Origin: CAYTQK01 sp964439745
GTDB lineage: Bacteria; Desulfobacterota; Desulfobacteria; Desulfobacterales; Desulfosudaceae
DNA: 7,507 bases
Assembly: GCA_964439745.1 (NCBI GenBank)
Contig: CAYTQK010000166.1
Span: forward strand, 1-7,507
Direction of reading: 5' to 3'
Shown: piece by piece, positions 1-6,025 of the stretch
Position numbering within the stretch: position 1 is the stretch's first letter
Layout: every line of letters starts with the position of its first letter
The notes under the pieces: generated by a model
Told to the model about the DNA's origin: nothing
What the model saw: only the letters and a program-made list of their open reading frames with translations
Databases searched by the model: none
Made by a program: the position numbers and the translations under genes

Positions 1-707
1 GGGCCGAGGCGGCGTTCGGCCGGGCTTTTGCCCGTTTCTGGGTGCACAACGGGTTTGTCCGCATCAACCAGGAAAAGATGTCCAAGTCTTTGAACAATTA
101 TCTCATGGTTGCAGACATCCTGGCGGATTTTCATCCCGAGGCGGTGCGGCTCTTCCTTTTGTCCAACCACTACCGCAGCCCGGTGGATTTTTCCGATACC
201 TCCATGCACGAGGCGGTCTCCGGCCTGGACAAGCTCTACACGGCCCTGGGCCGGGCCGAGGAGCACCAGCCGGCCGGCGAGTCCGCGGCCGCGGCGGGGG
301 ACTTTCGCCAGCGCTTCTGCCAGGCCATGGATGATGATTTTAACACTGCCCGGGGGCTGGCGGAAATGTTTGACGCCGCCCGGCACCTGAACCGCCGGCT
401 GGATGAAGCCGGATCGGGGCCGGTACCAGAAGAGGCCGCCATCATCCACGCCGACCTGCTTTTTATGGGCGGCGTCCTGGGATTGTTCAACACCACCGCG
501 GCGGAATATTTTCAGCACCGCAAACAAGCCGCCGCCCGCAGCCAGACCCTGGACCCGGAAAAGATTGATGCCCTGGTGGAGCAACGGCGCCAGGCCCGGC
601 AAGAAAAAAATTTCGCCGAAGCCGACCGTATCCGTGATGAACTCCAGCAGCGCAATATCATTATTGAAGACCTGCCCGACGGCACCTCCACCTGGAAGGC
701 GGGATAG
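1..707 (+). CDS. cysS: Cysteinyl-tRNA synthetase, C-terminal part (5' end outside window)
   Basis: Class I aminoacyl-tRNA synthetase that charges tRNA-Cys with cysteine in the cytoplasm. The reading frame is open from nt 3 and ends at TAG 705-707, giving about 234 residues, roughly the C-terminal half of a typical ~460-500 aa CysRS. The entering sequence (EAAFGRAFARFW, then VHNGFVRINQ) is the family's conserved stretch just before the KMSKS signature, which lies at nt 75-89 and stabilises the adenylate transition state. After it come the LSNHYRSPVDFS block (DALR-type anticodon-binding helical region) and the characteristic C-terminal end with RQARQEKNFAEADRIRDEL and LPDGTSTW. The HxGH motif and the zinc-binding cysteines lie upstream of the window. 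GTG at 42 is not a start, because the homology continues upstream of it. No frameshift is seen. The stop codon lies inside a 9-bp repeat that flanks the element just downstream. Confidence 0.97.
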   Translation, partial: AEAAFGRAFARFWVHNGFVRINQEKMSKSLNNYLMVADILADFHPEAVRLFLLSNHYRSPVDFSDTSMHEAVSGLDKLYTALGRAEEHQPAGESAAAAGDFRQRFCQAMDDDFNTARGLAEMFDAARHLNRRLDEAGSGPVPEEAAIIHADLLFMGGVLGLFNTTAAEYFQHRKQAAARSQTLDPEKIDALVEQRRQARQEKNFAEADRIRDELQQRNIIIEDLPDGTSTWKAG

Positions 708-827
708 CCCGGTTATTTCATGAAATTTTCCGAGGGCGCCTCGGCGGCGTTGGCCGATATTCGCGGTAGATTATTACGGCCGCCTTGCAGCTGTGACAAA
801 TCGACTCGTGAAATATCCGGGATAGCC
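701..827. repeat. Small non-coding inverted-repeat element with flanking 9-bp direct repeats (MITE/REP-like)
   Basis: Seen directly: the outer arms CCCGGTTATTTCA (708-720) and TGAAATATCCGGG (809-821) are complementary at 12 of 13 positions. The 9-mer GGGATAGCC occurs at 701-709 and again at 819-827, as a target-site duplication would, although it overlaps the ends of the arms. Internal structure includes the palindrome ATTTCATGAAAT (715-726), a perfect hairpin CCGAGG-GCG-CCTCGG (730-744), and GGCGGC (743-748) complementary to GCCGCC (779-784). No open reading frame fits inside, so it would be a non-autonomous element or an extragenic palindromic repeat. It may also work as the transcription end structure for cysS. 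Its family is not established from one copy. I have a vague, unverified impression of similar repeats in Desulfobacteraceae genomes. Confidence 0.6.
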
Positions 828-851
828 TGGAAAGACAGGGCCTGCCGCCCG

Positions 852-898
852 TTCTAAATAATAAAAAATTAGCAATTAAAAATAGTTATCTAATAAAT
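852..898. other. AT-rich intergenic patch
   Basis: About 47 bp made almost only of A and T, in contrast to the GC-rich surroundings. It contains a short pair TTAG/CTAA around an A-rich centre but no convincing hairpin and no clear -35/-10 pair. It could be an upstream promoter region or a nucleoid-protein binding site for the groESL operon. From here to the promoter candidate near 1017 I see nothing else well supported apart from an unconvincing minus-strand reading frame. Confidence 0.3.
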
Positions 899-1016
899 CC
901 TGCCTGGTTGGTTCGACTTTTAATTGGTCATCAGCCATAGCCGTCCGTGTTTGTTCCCGGCCTGGTTTTTTTTCTCAAAAATCCCTTGATTATGCGAAAA
1001 TATTGAGCCTGCTCCC

Positions 1017-1044
1017 TTGACTTGGGTGGCAACGGCTTTATTTT
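1017..1044 (+). promoter_or_regulatory. Candidate sigma70-type promoter for groESL
   Basis: TTGACT at 1017-1022 (5 of 6 to the -35 consensus) is followed after 16 bp by TATTTT at 1039-1044 (4 of 6 to the -10 consensus). The predicted start near 1051 would leave a leader of about 135 nt before groES. The -35 lies in CTCCCTTGAC, which also resembles a heat-shock sigma32 -35, but no CCCCAT-like -10 follows. I find no CIRCE inverted repeat (TTAGCACTC-N9-GAGTGCTAA) here. The assignment rests on pattern match only. Confidence 0.4.
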
Positions 1045-1186
1045 TTAAAATAATTGTTTCCCCGGGATTGCTGAGGCGATACCCCGTGATGTTTTCCGCT
1101 TGAACCGCTGTCACCGACGCGGCAAAAGCGCTCATAAGCAATTTTTCAACAATATCAACGAATAAAAGAAAGGAGCAAGCCACGTG

Positions 1187-1474
1187 ATGAAAGTGACCCC
1201 GTTGCATGACCGCCTCCTGGTCAAACGCGAAAAAGAAGAAGCCAGGACCAAAAGCGGCCTGATCATACCGGACACGGCCCGGGAAAAACCGGCCAAGGGA
1301 AAGGTTTCCGTCTGCGGACCCGGCCGGCTCGATGACAAGGGCAAGCGCCATCCCCTGGACGTGAAAAAAGGGGACCGGGTCCTGTTTTCCCAATATGCCG
1401 GAACAGAAATAAAAATTGAAGGCGAGGAATATCTGTTCATGAAGGAAAGCGATATTCTGGGCATCATTGAATAA
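1187..1474 (+). CDS. groES: Co-chaperonin GroES (Cpn10)
   Basis: The 95-residue Cpn10 forms the heptameric lid of the GroEL folding cage in the cytoplasm. The start MKVTPLHDRLLVKR matches the family opening (E. coli MNIRPLHDRV). The flexible mobile loop that docks on GroEL is around residues 16-32, with hydrophobic LII followed by PDTAREKPAKG. The C-terminal half carries VKKGDRVLFSQYAGTEIKI and the terminal DILGIIE, both typical. Length equals the usual 95-97 aa. The AGGAG at 1171-1175 precedes both an in-frame GTG (1184, 8 nt away) and ATG (1187, 11 nt away). I chose ATG because it fits family N-termini, but GTG has the better spacing and would add one residue. The gene is followed after 14 nt by groEL, so the two are one operon. 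Confidence 0.97.
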   Translation: MKVTPLHDRLLVKREKEEARTKSGLIIPDTAREKPAKGKVSVCGPGRLDDKGKRHPLDVKKGDRVLFSQYAGTEIKIEGEEYLFMKESDILGIIE

Positions 1475-1488
1475 CGGAGACAATCACC

Positions 1489-3111
1489 ATGAGCGCGAAG
1501 ATGATCAGTTATGGTGCCAGGGCCAGAAAGCATCTGGCCGATGGTGTCAATACCCTGGCCGATGCGGTCAAGGTCACCCTGGGGCCCAAAGGCAATAATG
1601 TCGTTCTGGAAAAATCCTTTGGTCCGCCGCTGGTAACCAAGGACGGCGTCACCGTGGCCAAGGAGATCGAAATTCAGGGCAGATTTGAAAACATGGGGGC
1701 CCAGATGGTGCGGGAGGTGGCCAGTAAAACCAGTGACGTGGCCGGCGACGGCACTACCACTGCCACCGTTCTGGCCCAGTCCATTTTTACCGAGGGGCTT
1801 AAGCTGGTTACGGCCGGCATCAATCCCATGCCGCTGAAACGAGGCCTTGACAAGGGGGTTCAGGCGGTGGTCAGGCAGTTGGAACAGCTTTCTCAACCCA
1901 TTGCCGACAAAAAAGAAATTACCCAGGTCGGAACCATTTCCGCCAACAGCGACGATTCCATCGGCGCCATCATCGCCGCGGCCATGGAAGCCGTGGGCAA
2001 GGAAGGCGTCATTACCGTGGAAGAAGCCAAGGGCATGGAAACCACCATGGAGACGGTGGAGGGCATGCAGTTTGACCGGGGCTATCTTTCTCCCTACTTT
2101 GTGACCAACACCGACCAGATGAAAGCGGTTTTGAAAGATGCCTATGTCCTGCTGCACGATAAAAAGATTTCCAGTATGAACGATTTTCTGCCCATCCTGG
2201 AGCAGGTCGCCCGCTCCGGAAGGCCGCTGCTGGTTATTGCCGAAGAGGTTGAAGGCGAGGCCCTGGCGACGCTCATCGTCAACCGGCTGCGGGGTACCCT
2301 CAAGGTGGCGGCGGTCAAGGCCCCGGGATTCGGGGATCGGCGCAAGGCCATGCTCGGAGATATCGCCGTGTTGACCGGCTGCCGGGTGATTTCCGAAGAA
2401 ACCGGCATCAAGCTGGAAAGCATTTCCCTGGCCGACCTGGGCCAATGTAAAACCATCGAGATTGACAAGGACAATACCACCATTATTGACGGTGCCGGCG
2501 CCAAGGAAGAGGTGGAAAAGCGCATCCGGCAGCTGCGCAGCCAGATCGACGAGACCACCTCCGACTATGACCGGGAAAAGCTCCAGGAACGCCTGGCCAA
2601 GCTGGTCGGCGGGGTGGCGGTGCTGCACGTGGGCGCGGCCACGGAAACCGAGATGAAAGAGAAGAAGGCCCGCGTGGAAGATGCCCTGCATGCCACCCGG
2701 GCGGCCGTGGAAGAAGGCATTGTCCCCGGCGGCGGGGTGGCCCTGGTGCGCTGCCTGGCGGCCCTGGACGAAGTGGAAACCGTCGGGGAAGAGGCCCAGG
2801 GTATCCGCATCCTGAAACGGGCCCTGGAAGAGCCCCTGCGCCAGATCGTCAAGAACGCCGGTCAGGACGGCAGCGTTATTATCAGCCGGGTCAAGGAGAA
2901 AAAGGGCGATTTCGGGTTTAATGCCGCGACCGGGGAATATGAAAACCTGGTCAAGTCCGGCGTCATCGATCCCACCAAGGTGGTGCGGACCGCCATCCAG
3001 AATGCCGCTTCCGTGGCCGGTCTGATGCTGACCACCGAAGCCCTGATCGCGGAAAAACCCGCCCGGAAAAAGGGGGTGGGCGGCGGCAGGGACGAAGAAG
3101 AGCTCTATTAA
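1489..3111 (+). CDS. groEL: Chaperonin GroEL (Cpn60/HSP60)
   Basis: The 540-residue ATP-driven chaperonin subunit forms double heptameric rings that fold cytoplasmic proteins with GroES. Nucleotide-site motifs are present: VTLGPKG (residues 29-35), TKDGVTVAKEIE with the Asp equivalent to E. coli D52, GDGTTTATVLA (86-96, including D87), and the Asp in VEDALHATRAAVEEG that corresponds to D398. VEGMQFDRGYLSPYFV and VAAVKAPGFGDRRKAML in the apical and intermediate regions are strongly conserved. GGAGA at 1476-1480 lies 8 nt before the ATG. The alignment to E. coli GroEL is nearly colinear up to TTEALIAEKP. The tail then reads ARKKGVGGGRDEEELY, acidic and ending in Tyr, without the usual repeated GGM. 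The gene is complete and could be the main chaperonin or one of several paralogues; the window cannot tell. Confidence 0.98.
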   Translation: MSAKMISYGARARKHLADGVNTLADAVKVTLGPKGNNVVLEKSFGPPLVTKDGVTVAKEIEIQGRFENMGAQMVREVASKTSDVAGDGTTTATVLAQSIFTEGLKLVTAGINPMPLKRGLDKGVQAVVRQLEQLSQPIADKKEITQVGTISANSDDSIGAIIAAAMEAVGKEGVITVEEAKGMETTMETVEGMQFDRGYLSPYFVTNTDQMKAVLKDAYVLLHDKKISSMNDFLPILEQVARSGRPLLVIAEEVEGEALATLIVNRLRGTLKVAAVKAPGFGDRRKAMLGDIAVLTGCRVISEETGIKLESISLADLGQCKTIEIDKDNTTIIDGAGAKEEVEKRIRQLRSQIDETTSDYDREKLQERLAKLVGGVAVLHVGAATETEMKEKKARVEDALHATRAAVEEGIVPGGGVALVRCLAALDEVETVGEEAQGIRILKRALEEPLRQIVKNAGQDGSVIISRVKEKKGDFGFNAATGEYENLVKSGVIDPTKVVRTAIQNAASVAGLMLTTEALIAEKPARKKGVGGGRDEEELY

Positions 3112-3144
3112 ACCGGTCCAGGACTTTTGGTCGGTGGAAGCTTC

Positions 3145-3184
3145 CCGGCGGTTCCGGCGCAGGCCGGAGCCGCCGGTCTGTTTT
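3145..3184 (+). terminator. Intrinsic terminator of groESL
   Basis: A 14-bp stem is formed by 3145-3158 and 3163-3176 with one T-G wobble and a GCAG loop (3159-3162). It is followed by TCTGTTTT (3177-3184). It begins 33 nt after the groEL stop codon. The T-run is interrupted but the stem is very GC-rich, so termination after groEL is likely. The next gene would then need its own promoter, which I could not identify convincingly. Confidence 0.75.
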
Positions 3185-3275
3185 GGCAAGATCTGATCGG
3201 CAAAGGCCGCGTGTTTCAGTAATCAATAGACCGGTTCCGATTCAATCCGGACCGGGCTCCATCCGGCAGGGCATC

Positions 3276-4241
3276 ATGGCGACCCGACAGCAAGTTACCT
3301 TTGCCTTTAAAAAAATCCTGACTGGTTCCGACCTGTCCCGCCGGCGGCTGCCCTTTATGGCGGCCGAAACCGGCCGTGAGGGGCCGTCGGTCTGGTTGAC
3401 CGCCTGTTCACACGGGGACGAGGTGGCCGGGATCGTCATCATCCAGGAAATATTCAAAGCCATCCGTCAGCAGGACTGGCTGCAGAAAGGGACGCTATAT
3501 GCCTTTCCCCTGATGAATCCGGTCGGATTCGAGGCGCGGTCCCGCCATATTCCCTACAGTCAGGAAGACCTGAATCGTTCTTTTCCCGGAGATTCGCGGG
3601 GAACCGTGGGAGAGCGTCTGGCGGACCTGATTTTTCGCGCCATCGTGGAAACCGACCCGGCGCTGGTCATTGATCTGCATACCGACTGGATCCGGTCCAT
3701 CCCTTACGCCCTGATGGATCGCAAGAGCGGCTCGGAAGACGCGGCCGTTATCCGGCGAACCGCGGAGCTGGCCCGGCAGAGCGGTCTGCTGAACATCCAG
3801 GACACGGAAGCGCTGCCCCGGTCCCTCTCGCAGACCCTGCATCAGGCCGGTGTCTCCTGCCTGACCCTGGAGCTGGGCGAGTCCTTCGTGGTCAACGAGG
3901 AGAATATCACCCTGGGGGTTAAATCCATCGGAAATATTCTGGCCTTCCTGGGTATGGCCGCTCCGCCAGCCATGCCGTTCCAATACCCGCTGCCGCCGCC
4001 CTGCCGCGGCCGGGTCCTTACCTATCAACAACGACCCTATGCCGCCACCAGCGGGATTATCCGTTTTGCGGCCGCCCCCGGGGAAATCGTCAAACCCGGG
4101 CGGCCCCTTGCCCGGATATACAATGCCTTCGGCAAGCGCCAGGAAACCATGAAAGCAAGCGGTCATGGTATTGTCCTGGGACATACCGATTCCTCGCTGG
4201 CCTTTCCCGGAAAACCGGTCATGGCCTTTGGAATGCTGTGA
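3276..4241 (+). CDS. AstE/AspA-family zinc deacylase (succinylglutamate desuccinylase/aspartoacylase-like, M14 fold)
   Basis: The 321-residue protein belongs to the zinc carboxypeptidase-fold amidohydrolases that remove acyl groups from N-acyl amino acids or related small molecules. Visible zinc ligands are H46 and E49 in SHGDE and H135 in DLHT. NRSFPG (100-105) is the conserved substrate-carboxylate loop, and E199 in TLELGE is the likely catalytic Glu. The C-terminal ~80 residues (RGIV-like SGIIRFAAAPGEIVKPGRPLARI) form the barrel-like domain common in this family. No signal peptide, so probably cytoplasmic. I chose ATG 3276: the frame stays open upstream to a TTG at 3183, but that lies in the T-run of the groEL terminator. 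The Shine-Dalgarno match is poor (CAGGG, 4 nt away). It stands alone, convergent with the M48 gene, and nothing nearby names its substrate, so AstE itself should not be assumed. Confidence 0.9.
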   Translation: MATRQQVTFAFKKILTGSDLSRRRLPFMAAETGREGPSVWLTACSHGDEVAGIVIIQEIFKAIRQQDWLQKGTLYAFPLMNPVGFEARSRHIPYSQEDLNRSFPGDSRGTVGERLADLIFRAIVETDPALVIDLHTDWIRSIPYALMDRKSGSEDAAVIRRTAELARQSGLLNIQDTEALPRSLSQTLHQAGVSCLTLELGESFVVNEENITLGVKSIGNILAFLGMAAPPAMPFQYPLPPPCRGRVLTYQQRPYAATSGIIRFAAAPGEIVKPGRPLARIYNAFGKRQETMKASGHGIVLGHTDSSLAFPGKPVMAFGML

Positions 4242-4256
4242 CGGATCAACAAGGAG

Positions 4257-4281
4257 CCGCCTCCGCAGCGCGGAAGGGCGG
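4257..4281. terminator. Possible bidirectional terminator hairpin between convergent genes
   Basis: In the 45-nt gap between the two convergent stop codons, CCGCC (4257-4261) and TCCGC (4262-4266) can pair with GCGGA (4270-4274) and GGCGG (4277-4281), with an AGC loop and a 2-nt bulge. There is no T-run on either side, so its role as an intrinsic terminator is uncertain. Confidence 0.35.
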
Positions 4282-4286
4282 GGGAC

Positions 4287-5096
4287 CTATTGCCGGTAAT
4301 AGGTCATGGCCTCGGGCAGCAGCTTTTTGGTCTGGTTGATGCGGGTCTGGTCCGAGGGATGGGTGCTCAAAAATTCCGGCGGTTTGCGGCCGGCCCCTTG
4401 TTCGGCCATGCGTCCCCAGAAGTCCACGGCTGCCCGGGGATCATAACCGGCCATGGCCATGAAGATCAGTCCCAGGTGGTCGGCCTCTTTTTCATGCAGG
4501 CGGCTGTATGGCAATAGCAGGCCGAACTGGGTGCCCACTCCGTAGGCAGCCATCCACAGAGATTGGGTGGCTTCGGGTTTTTCCGCCAGGGCCCGGGACA
4601 GGGCCATGCCGCCCAGCTGGGCCACCAGGGCCTGGCTCATTCGTTCACTGCCGTGCCGGGCCACGGCATGGGCGATTTCATGGCCCATGACCACGGCCAG
4701 GCCGGTTTCATCCCTGGTCAGGGGCAGGATCCCGGTATAGACGACCACTTTTCCGCCCGGCATGCACCAGGCATTGGCGGCATTGTCCTGGACCAGGTGA
4801 AATTCCCAGCGGTAGTTGTCCAGCTGCTGCGCAAGTCCGTTGGCGGCAAAATAGCGTTCCACCGCCTCCTGGATGCGCCGGCCCACTTTTTTTACCAGCC
4901 GGGCCTGGGTGCTGTTTTCAATGGTCGGGTGCGAGGATAAAAATTCATCGTATTGCTGAAAACTCATGGCCAGCATGGCGGATTGCGAAATCAGGGTGAC
5001 CTGGCTGCGGCCGGTGATGGGCACGGTGGAGCAGGCGGCCACTACCAGGAGAACCGCCAGCAGGAGCAGGTTCCGCGCTGCTGATTTTACTTTCAT
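4287..5096 (-). CDS. M48-family zinc metalloprotease lipoprotein (LoiP/Oma1-like)
   Basis: The 269-residue envelope protease probably degrades or processes misfolded membrane or periplasmic proteins. The N-terminus has charged residues, a Leu/Val-rich segment and a lipobox ending in VVAAC, so Cys22 should be lipidated after signal peptidase II cleavage. No Asp follows the Cys (it is Ser), which favours outer-membrane sorting by the E. coli Lol rule. The catalytic motif HEIAH is at 139-143, and the third zinc ligand is Glu202 in the ExxAD motif HEKEAD. NAWCMPGGKVVVYTGIL just upstream and the C-terminal STHPSDQTRI are family hallmarks. There is no other transmembrane segment, unlike HtpX. GGGAG (5104-5108 on the complement) lies 7 nt before the ATG. 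It follows the thioredoxin gene by 13 nt, so the two are probably cotranscribed. Complete and full length. Confidence 0.94.
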   Translation of the reverse strand: MKVKSAARNLLLLAVLLVVAACSTVPITGRSQVTLISQSAMLAMSFQQYDEFLSSHPTIENSTQARLVKKVGRRIQEAVERYFAANGLAQQLDNYRWEFHLVQDNAANAWCMPGGKVVVYTGILPLTRDETGLAVVMGHEIAHAVARHGSERMSQALVAQLGGMALSRALAEKPEATQSLWMAAYGVGTQFGLLLPYSRLHEKEADHLGLIFMAMAGYDPRAAVDFWGRMAEQGAGRKPPEFLSTHPSDQTRINQTKKLLPEAMTYYRQ

Positions 5097-5109
5097 GAAT
5101 TTTCTCCCG

Positions 5110-5553
5110 TTATAACAGGGCGTTCAGGCGCTGCACCAGGGCGTTCTTTGACGGTACCCCCACCTGGGTATCCACCACCGCTCCATTCCTGACAAAAAGG
5201 AGGGTGGGTATGCTCTGGATCCCGTAGGCGGCGGCGGTGGACGGGTTCTCATCCACGTTGAGCTTGGCGATTTTCAAGCGGCCTTGATAGGTCCGGGCCA
5301 GTTCGTCCAGGATGGGCGTGATCATTTTACAGGGCCCGCACCAGGGCGCCCAGCAGTCCACCAGCACCGGCAGCGGCGATGCCAGCACTTCCCGGGTGAA
5401 ATCGGTGTCGCTGACGGTGACCGTTTCCCCGGAGGAAAGGGGCAGGTGGATGCCGCATTTCCCGCACCTGGGGCCCTGGTCGATTTTATCCAACGCCACC
5501 CGGTTCCTGGCGCCGCAATGGGGGCAGGCGATGACTGTCTGCTGCGCGTTCAT
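5110..5553 (-). CDS. trxC: Thioredoxin 2 (TrxC-type, with N-terminal zinc finger)
   Basis: The 147-residue cytoplasmic thiol-disulfide reductase has the TrxC layout. An N-terminal zinc ribbon carries Cys10/Cys13 (CPHC) and Cys30/Cys33 (CGKC), followed by a thioredoxin domain. The active site WCGPC is at 71-75, and the cis-proline is Pro116 in SIPT. The usual DFWA before the active site reads DCWA here, placing an extra Cys at 67. E. coli TrxC is 139 aa, so the length fits. AAAGGAGA (5561-5568 on the complement) ends 7-8 nt before the ATG. It is the first gene of a unit with the M48 lipoprotease. In E. coli trxC answers oxidative stress through OxyR; I see no OxyR site here, but a sigma32-like promoter is possible upstream. 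No signal peptide. Confidence 0.94.
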   Translation of the reverse strand: MNAQQTVIACPHCGARNRVALDKIDQGPRCGKCGIHLPLSSGETVTVSDTDFTREVLASPLPVLVDCWAPWCGPCKMITPILDELARTYQGRLKIAKLNVDENPSTAAAYGIQSIPTLLFVRNGAVVDTQVGVPSKNALVQRLNALL

Positions 5554-5585
5554 GGGGCGATCTCCTTTCCCAGCGCATAAGGCGA

Positions 5586-5614
5586 ACAGAGGGGTTGTGT
5601 AGTGTTGTTCAAGG
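5586..5614 (-). promoter_or_regulatory. Candidate heat-shock (sigma32-like) promoter for trxC-M48
   Basis: Reading the complement, CCTTGAA (5614-5608) is followed after 13 nt by CCCCTCTGT (5594-5586). This resembles the sigma32 pattern CTTGAA, 13-17 bp, CCCCATnT: the -35 is perfect and the -10 partial. The transcript would begin a few bases later and carry the Shine-Dalgarno site of trxC in a leader of about 25 nt. No good sigma70 pair competes in this stretch. This is a pattern match only. Confidence 0.35.
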
Positions 5615-5686
5615 TAGACGCTTGTTCTTTATTGTTCTGATTCTGCCATAAAATTACTTTCAAAGCGAAGAGAAAATGCCCCCGGG

Positions 5687-5715
5687 TTGACAGAGCGGAA
5701 TGATTGTCGTATTTT
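5687..5715 (+). promoter_or_regulatory. Sigma70-type promoter of the cobalamin riboswitch-exbBD-tonB operon
   Basis: A perfect -35 box TTGACA (5687-5692) is followed by a 17-bp spacer and TATTTT (5710-5715, 4 of 6 to TATAAT). The expected transcription start near 5722 falls three bases before the P1 stem of the aptamer, as expected for a riboswitch leader. It is divergent from the trxC unit, and its -35 is about 130 bp from the trxC start. Confidence 0.75.
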
Positions 5716-5724
5716 TTTAATAAA

Positions 5725-5882
5725 GTTCAGGTGCGTGACGCGCTTAATAGGGAACTCCGTGTGAATCGGAGAGGGGCCCGCCGCTGTGATCGGGGACGAA
5801 GGCCGCACTGATGCCACTGGTTGAAGATGCTGGGAAGGCGCGGCCGGCAGGATGATCCGTAAGTCAGAAGACCTGCCTGAAC
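5725..5882 (+). promoter_or_regulatory. Cobalamin (adenosylcobalamin-class) riboswitch aptamer
   Basis: The RNA senses B12 derivatives and controls the genes downstream. The closing stem P1 is GTTCAGG (5725-5731) with CCTGAAC (5876-5882). Conserved blocks appear in the expected order: GGTGCG near the 5' end, AATAGGGAA (5746-5754), GTGTGAATCGGAG, GGGCCCGCCGCTGTGATCGGGGACGA, the B12 box GCCACTG (5813-5819), TGGGAAGG, then GATGATCCGTAAGTCAGAAG and ACCTGCC. CTCCG/CGGAG bracket GTGTGAAT as the usual hairpin. The long form with all peripheral blocks suggests the adenosylcobalamin subclass, but this is inferred. A terminator follows 64 nt later and exbB after that, so it is most likely an OFF switch that stops transcription when B12 is plentiful. 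Confidence 0.96.
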
Positions 5883-5946
5883 GCGTGAATTGCGGCTGCC
5901 GTGGCAAGCGGCCGGAGGAGAAATCTGAGGATAAAAAAGGGACATC

Positions 5947-5978
5947 CCCGGATCGATAGAATCGGTCCGGGTTTTTTT
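5947..5978 (+). terminator. Riboswitch expression-platform terminator
   Basis: CCCGGATCGA (5947-5956) pairs with TCGGTCCGGG (5962-5971) through ten base pairs, including one T-G wobble, around the loop TAGAA. Seven consecutive Ts (5972-5978) follow. This is a textbook intrinsic terminator placed between the cobalamin aptamer and exbB. It is presumably formed when the aptamer is bound to its ligand. The stretch between aptamer and terminator contains only modest secondary structure. Confidence 0.93.
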
Positions 5979-6025
5979 ATGTGAGATGCTCTCACTGGTT
6001 ACCATAGAGAAAAAGAGGTCCTTTC

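Noticed and set aside
951..973. T-run at 966-973 as a terminator
   Set aside because: The eight Ts are not preceded by a hairpin of useful stability on the plus strand.
1024..1042. TGGCA-like sequence as a sigma54 promoter before groES
   Set aside because: TGGCAA is followed at the required spacing by TTAT rather than TTGC, so the -12 element is missing.
1132..3189. A 685-codon open frame on the minus strand opposite groES-groEL
   Set aside because: It is an antisense shadow of highly biased GC-rich codons in groEL. The translation is low-complexity (rich in Gly, His, Phe, Leu), has no recognisable family, and would wholly overlap two certain genes.
3183..3275. N-terminal extension of the AstE/AspA-like protein from TTG 3183
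   Set aside because: The TTG lies in the T-run of the groEL terminator, there is no Shine-Dalgarno site at suitable distance, and the extension lacks family similarity. ATG 3276 fits the family start better.
5629..6005. Minus-strand frames of about 92 codons across the riboswitch
   Set aside because: They run antisense through the cobalamin aptamer and terminator, whose conserved RNA blocks fully explain the sequence.
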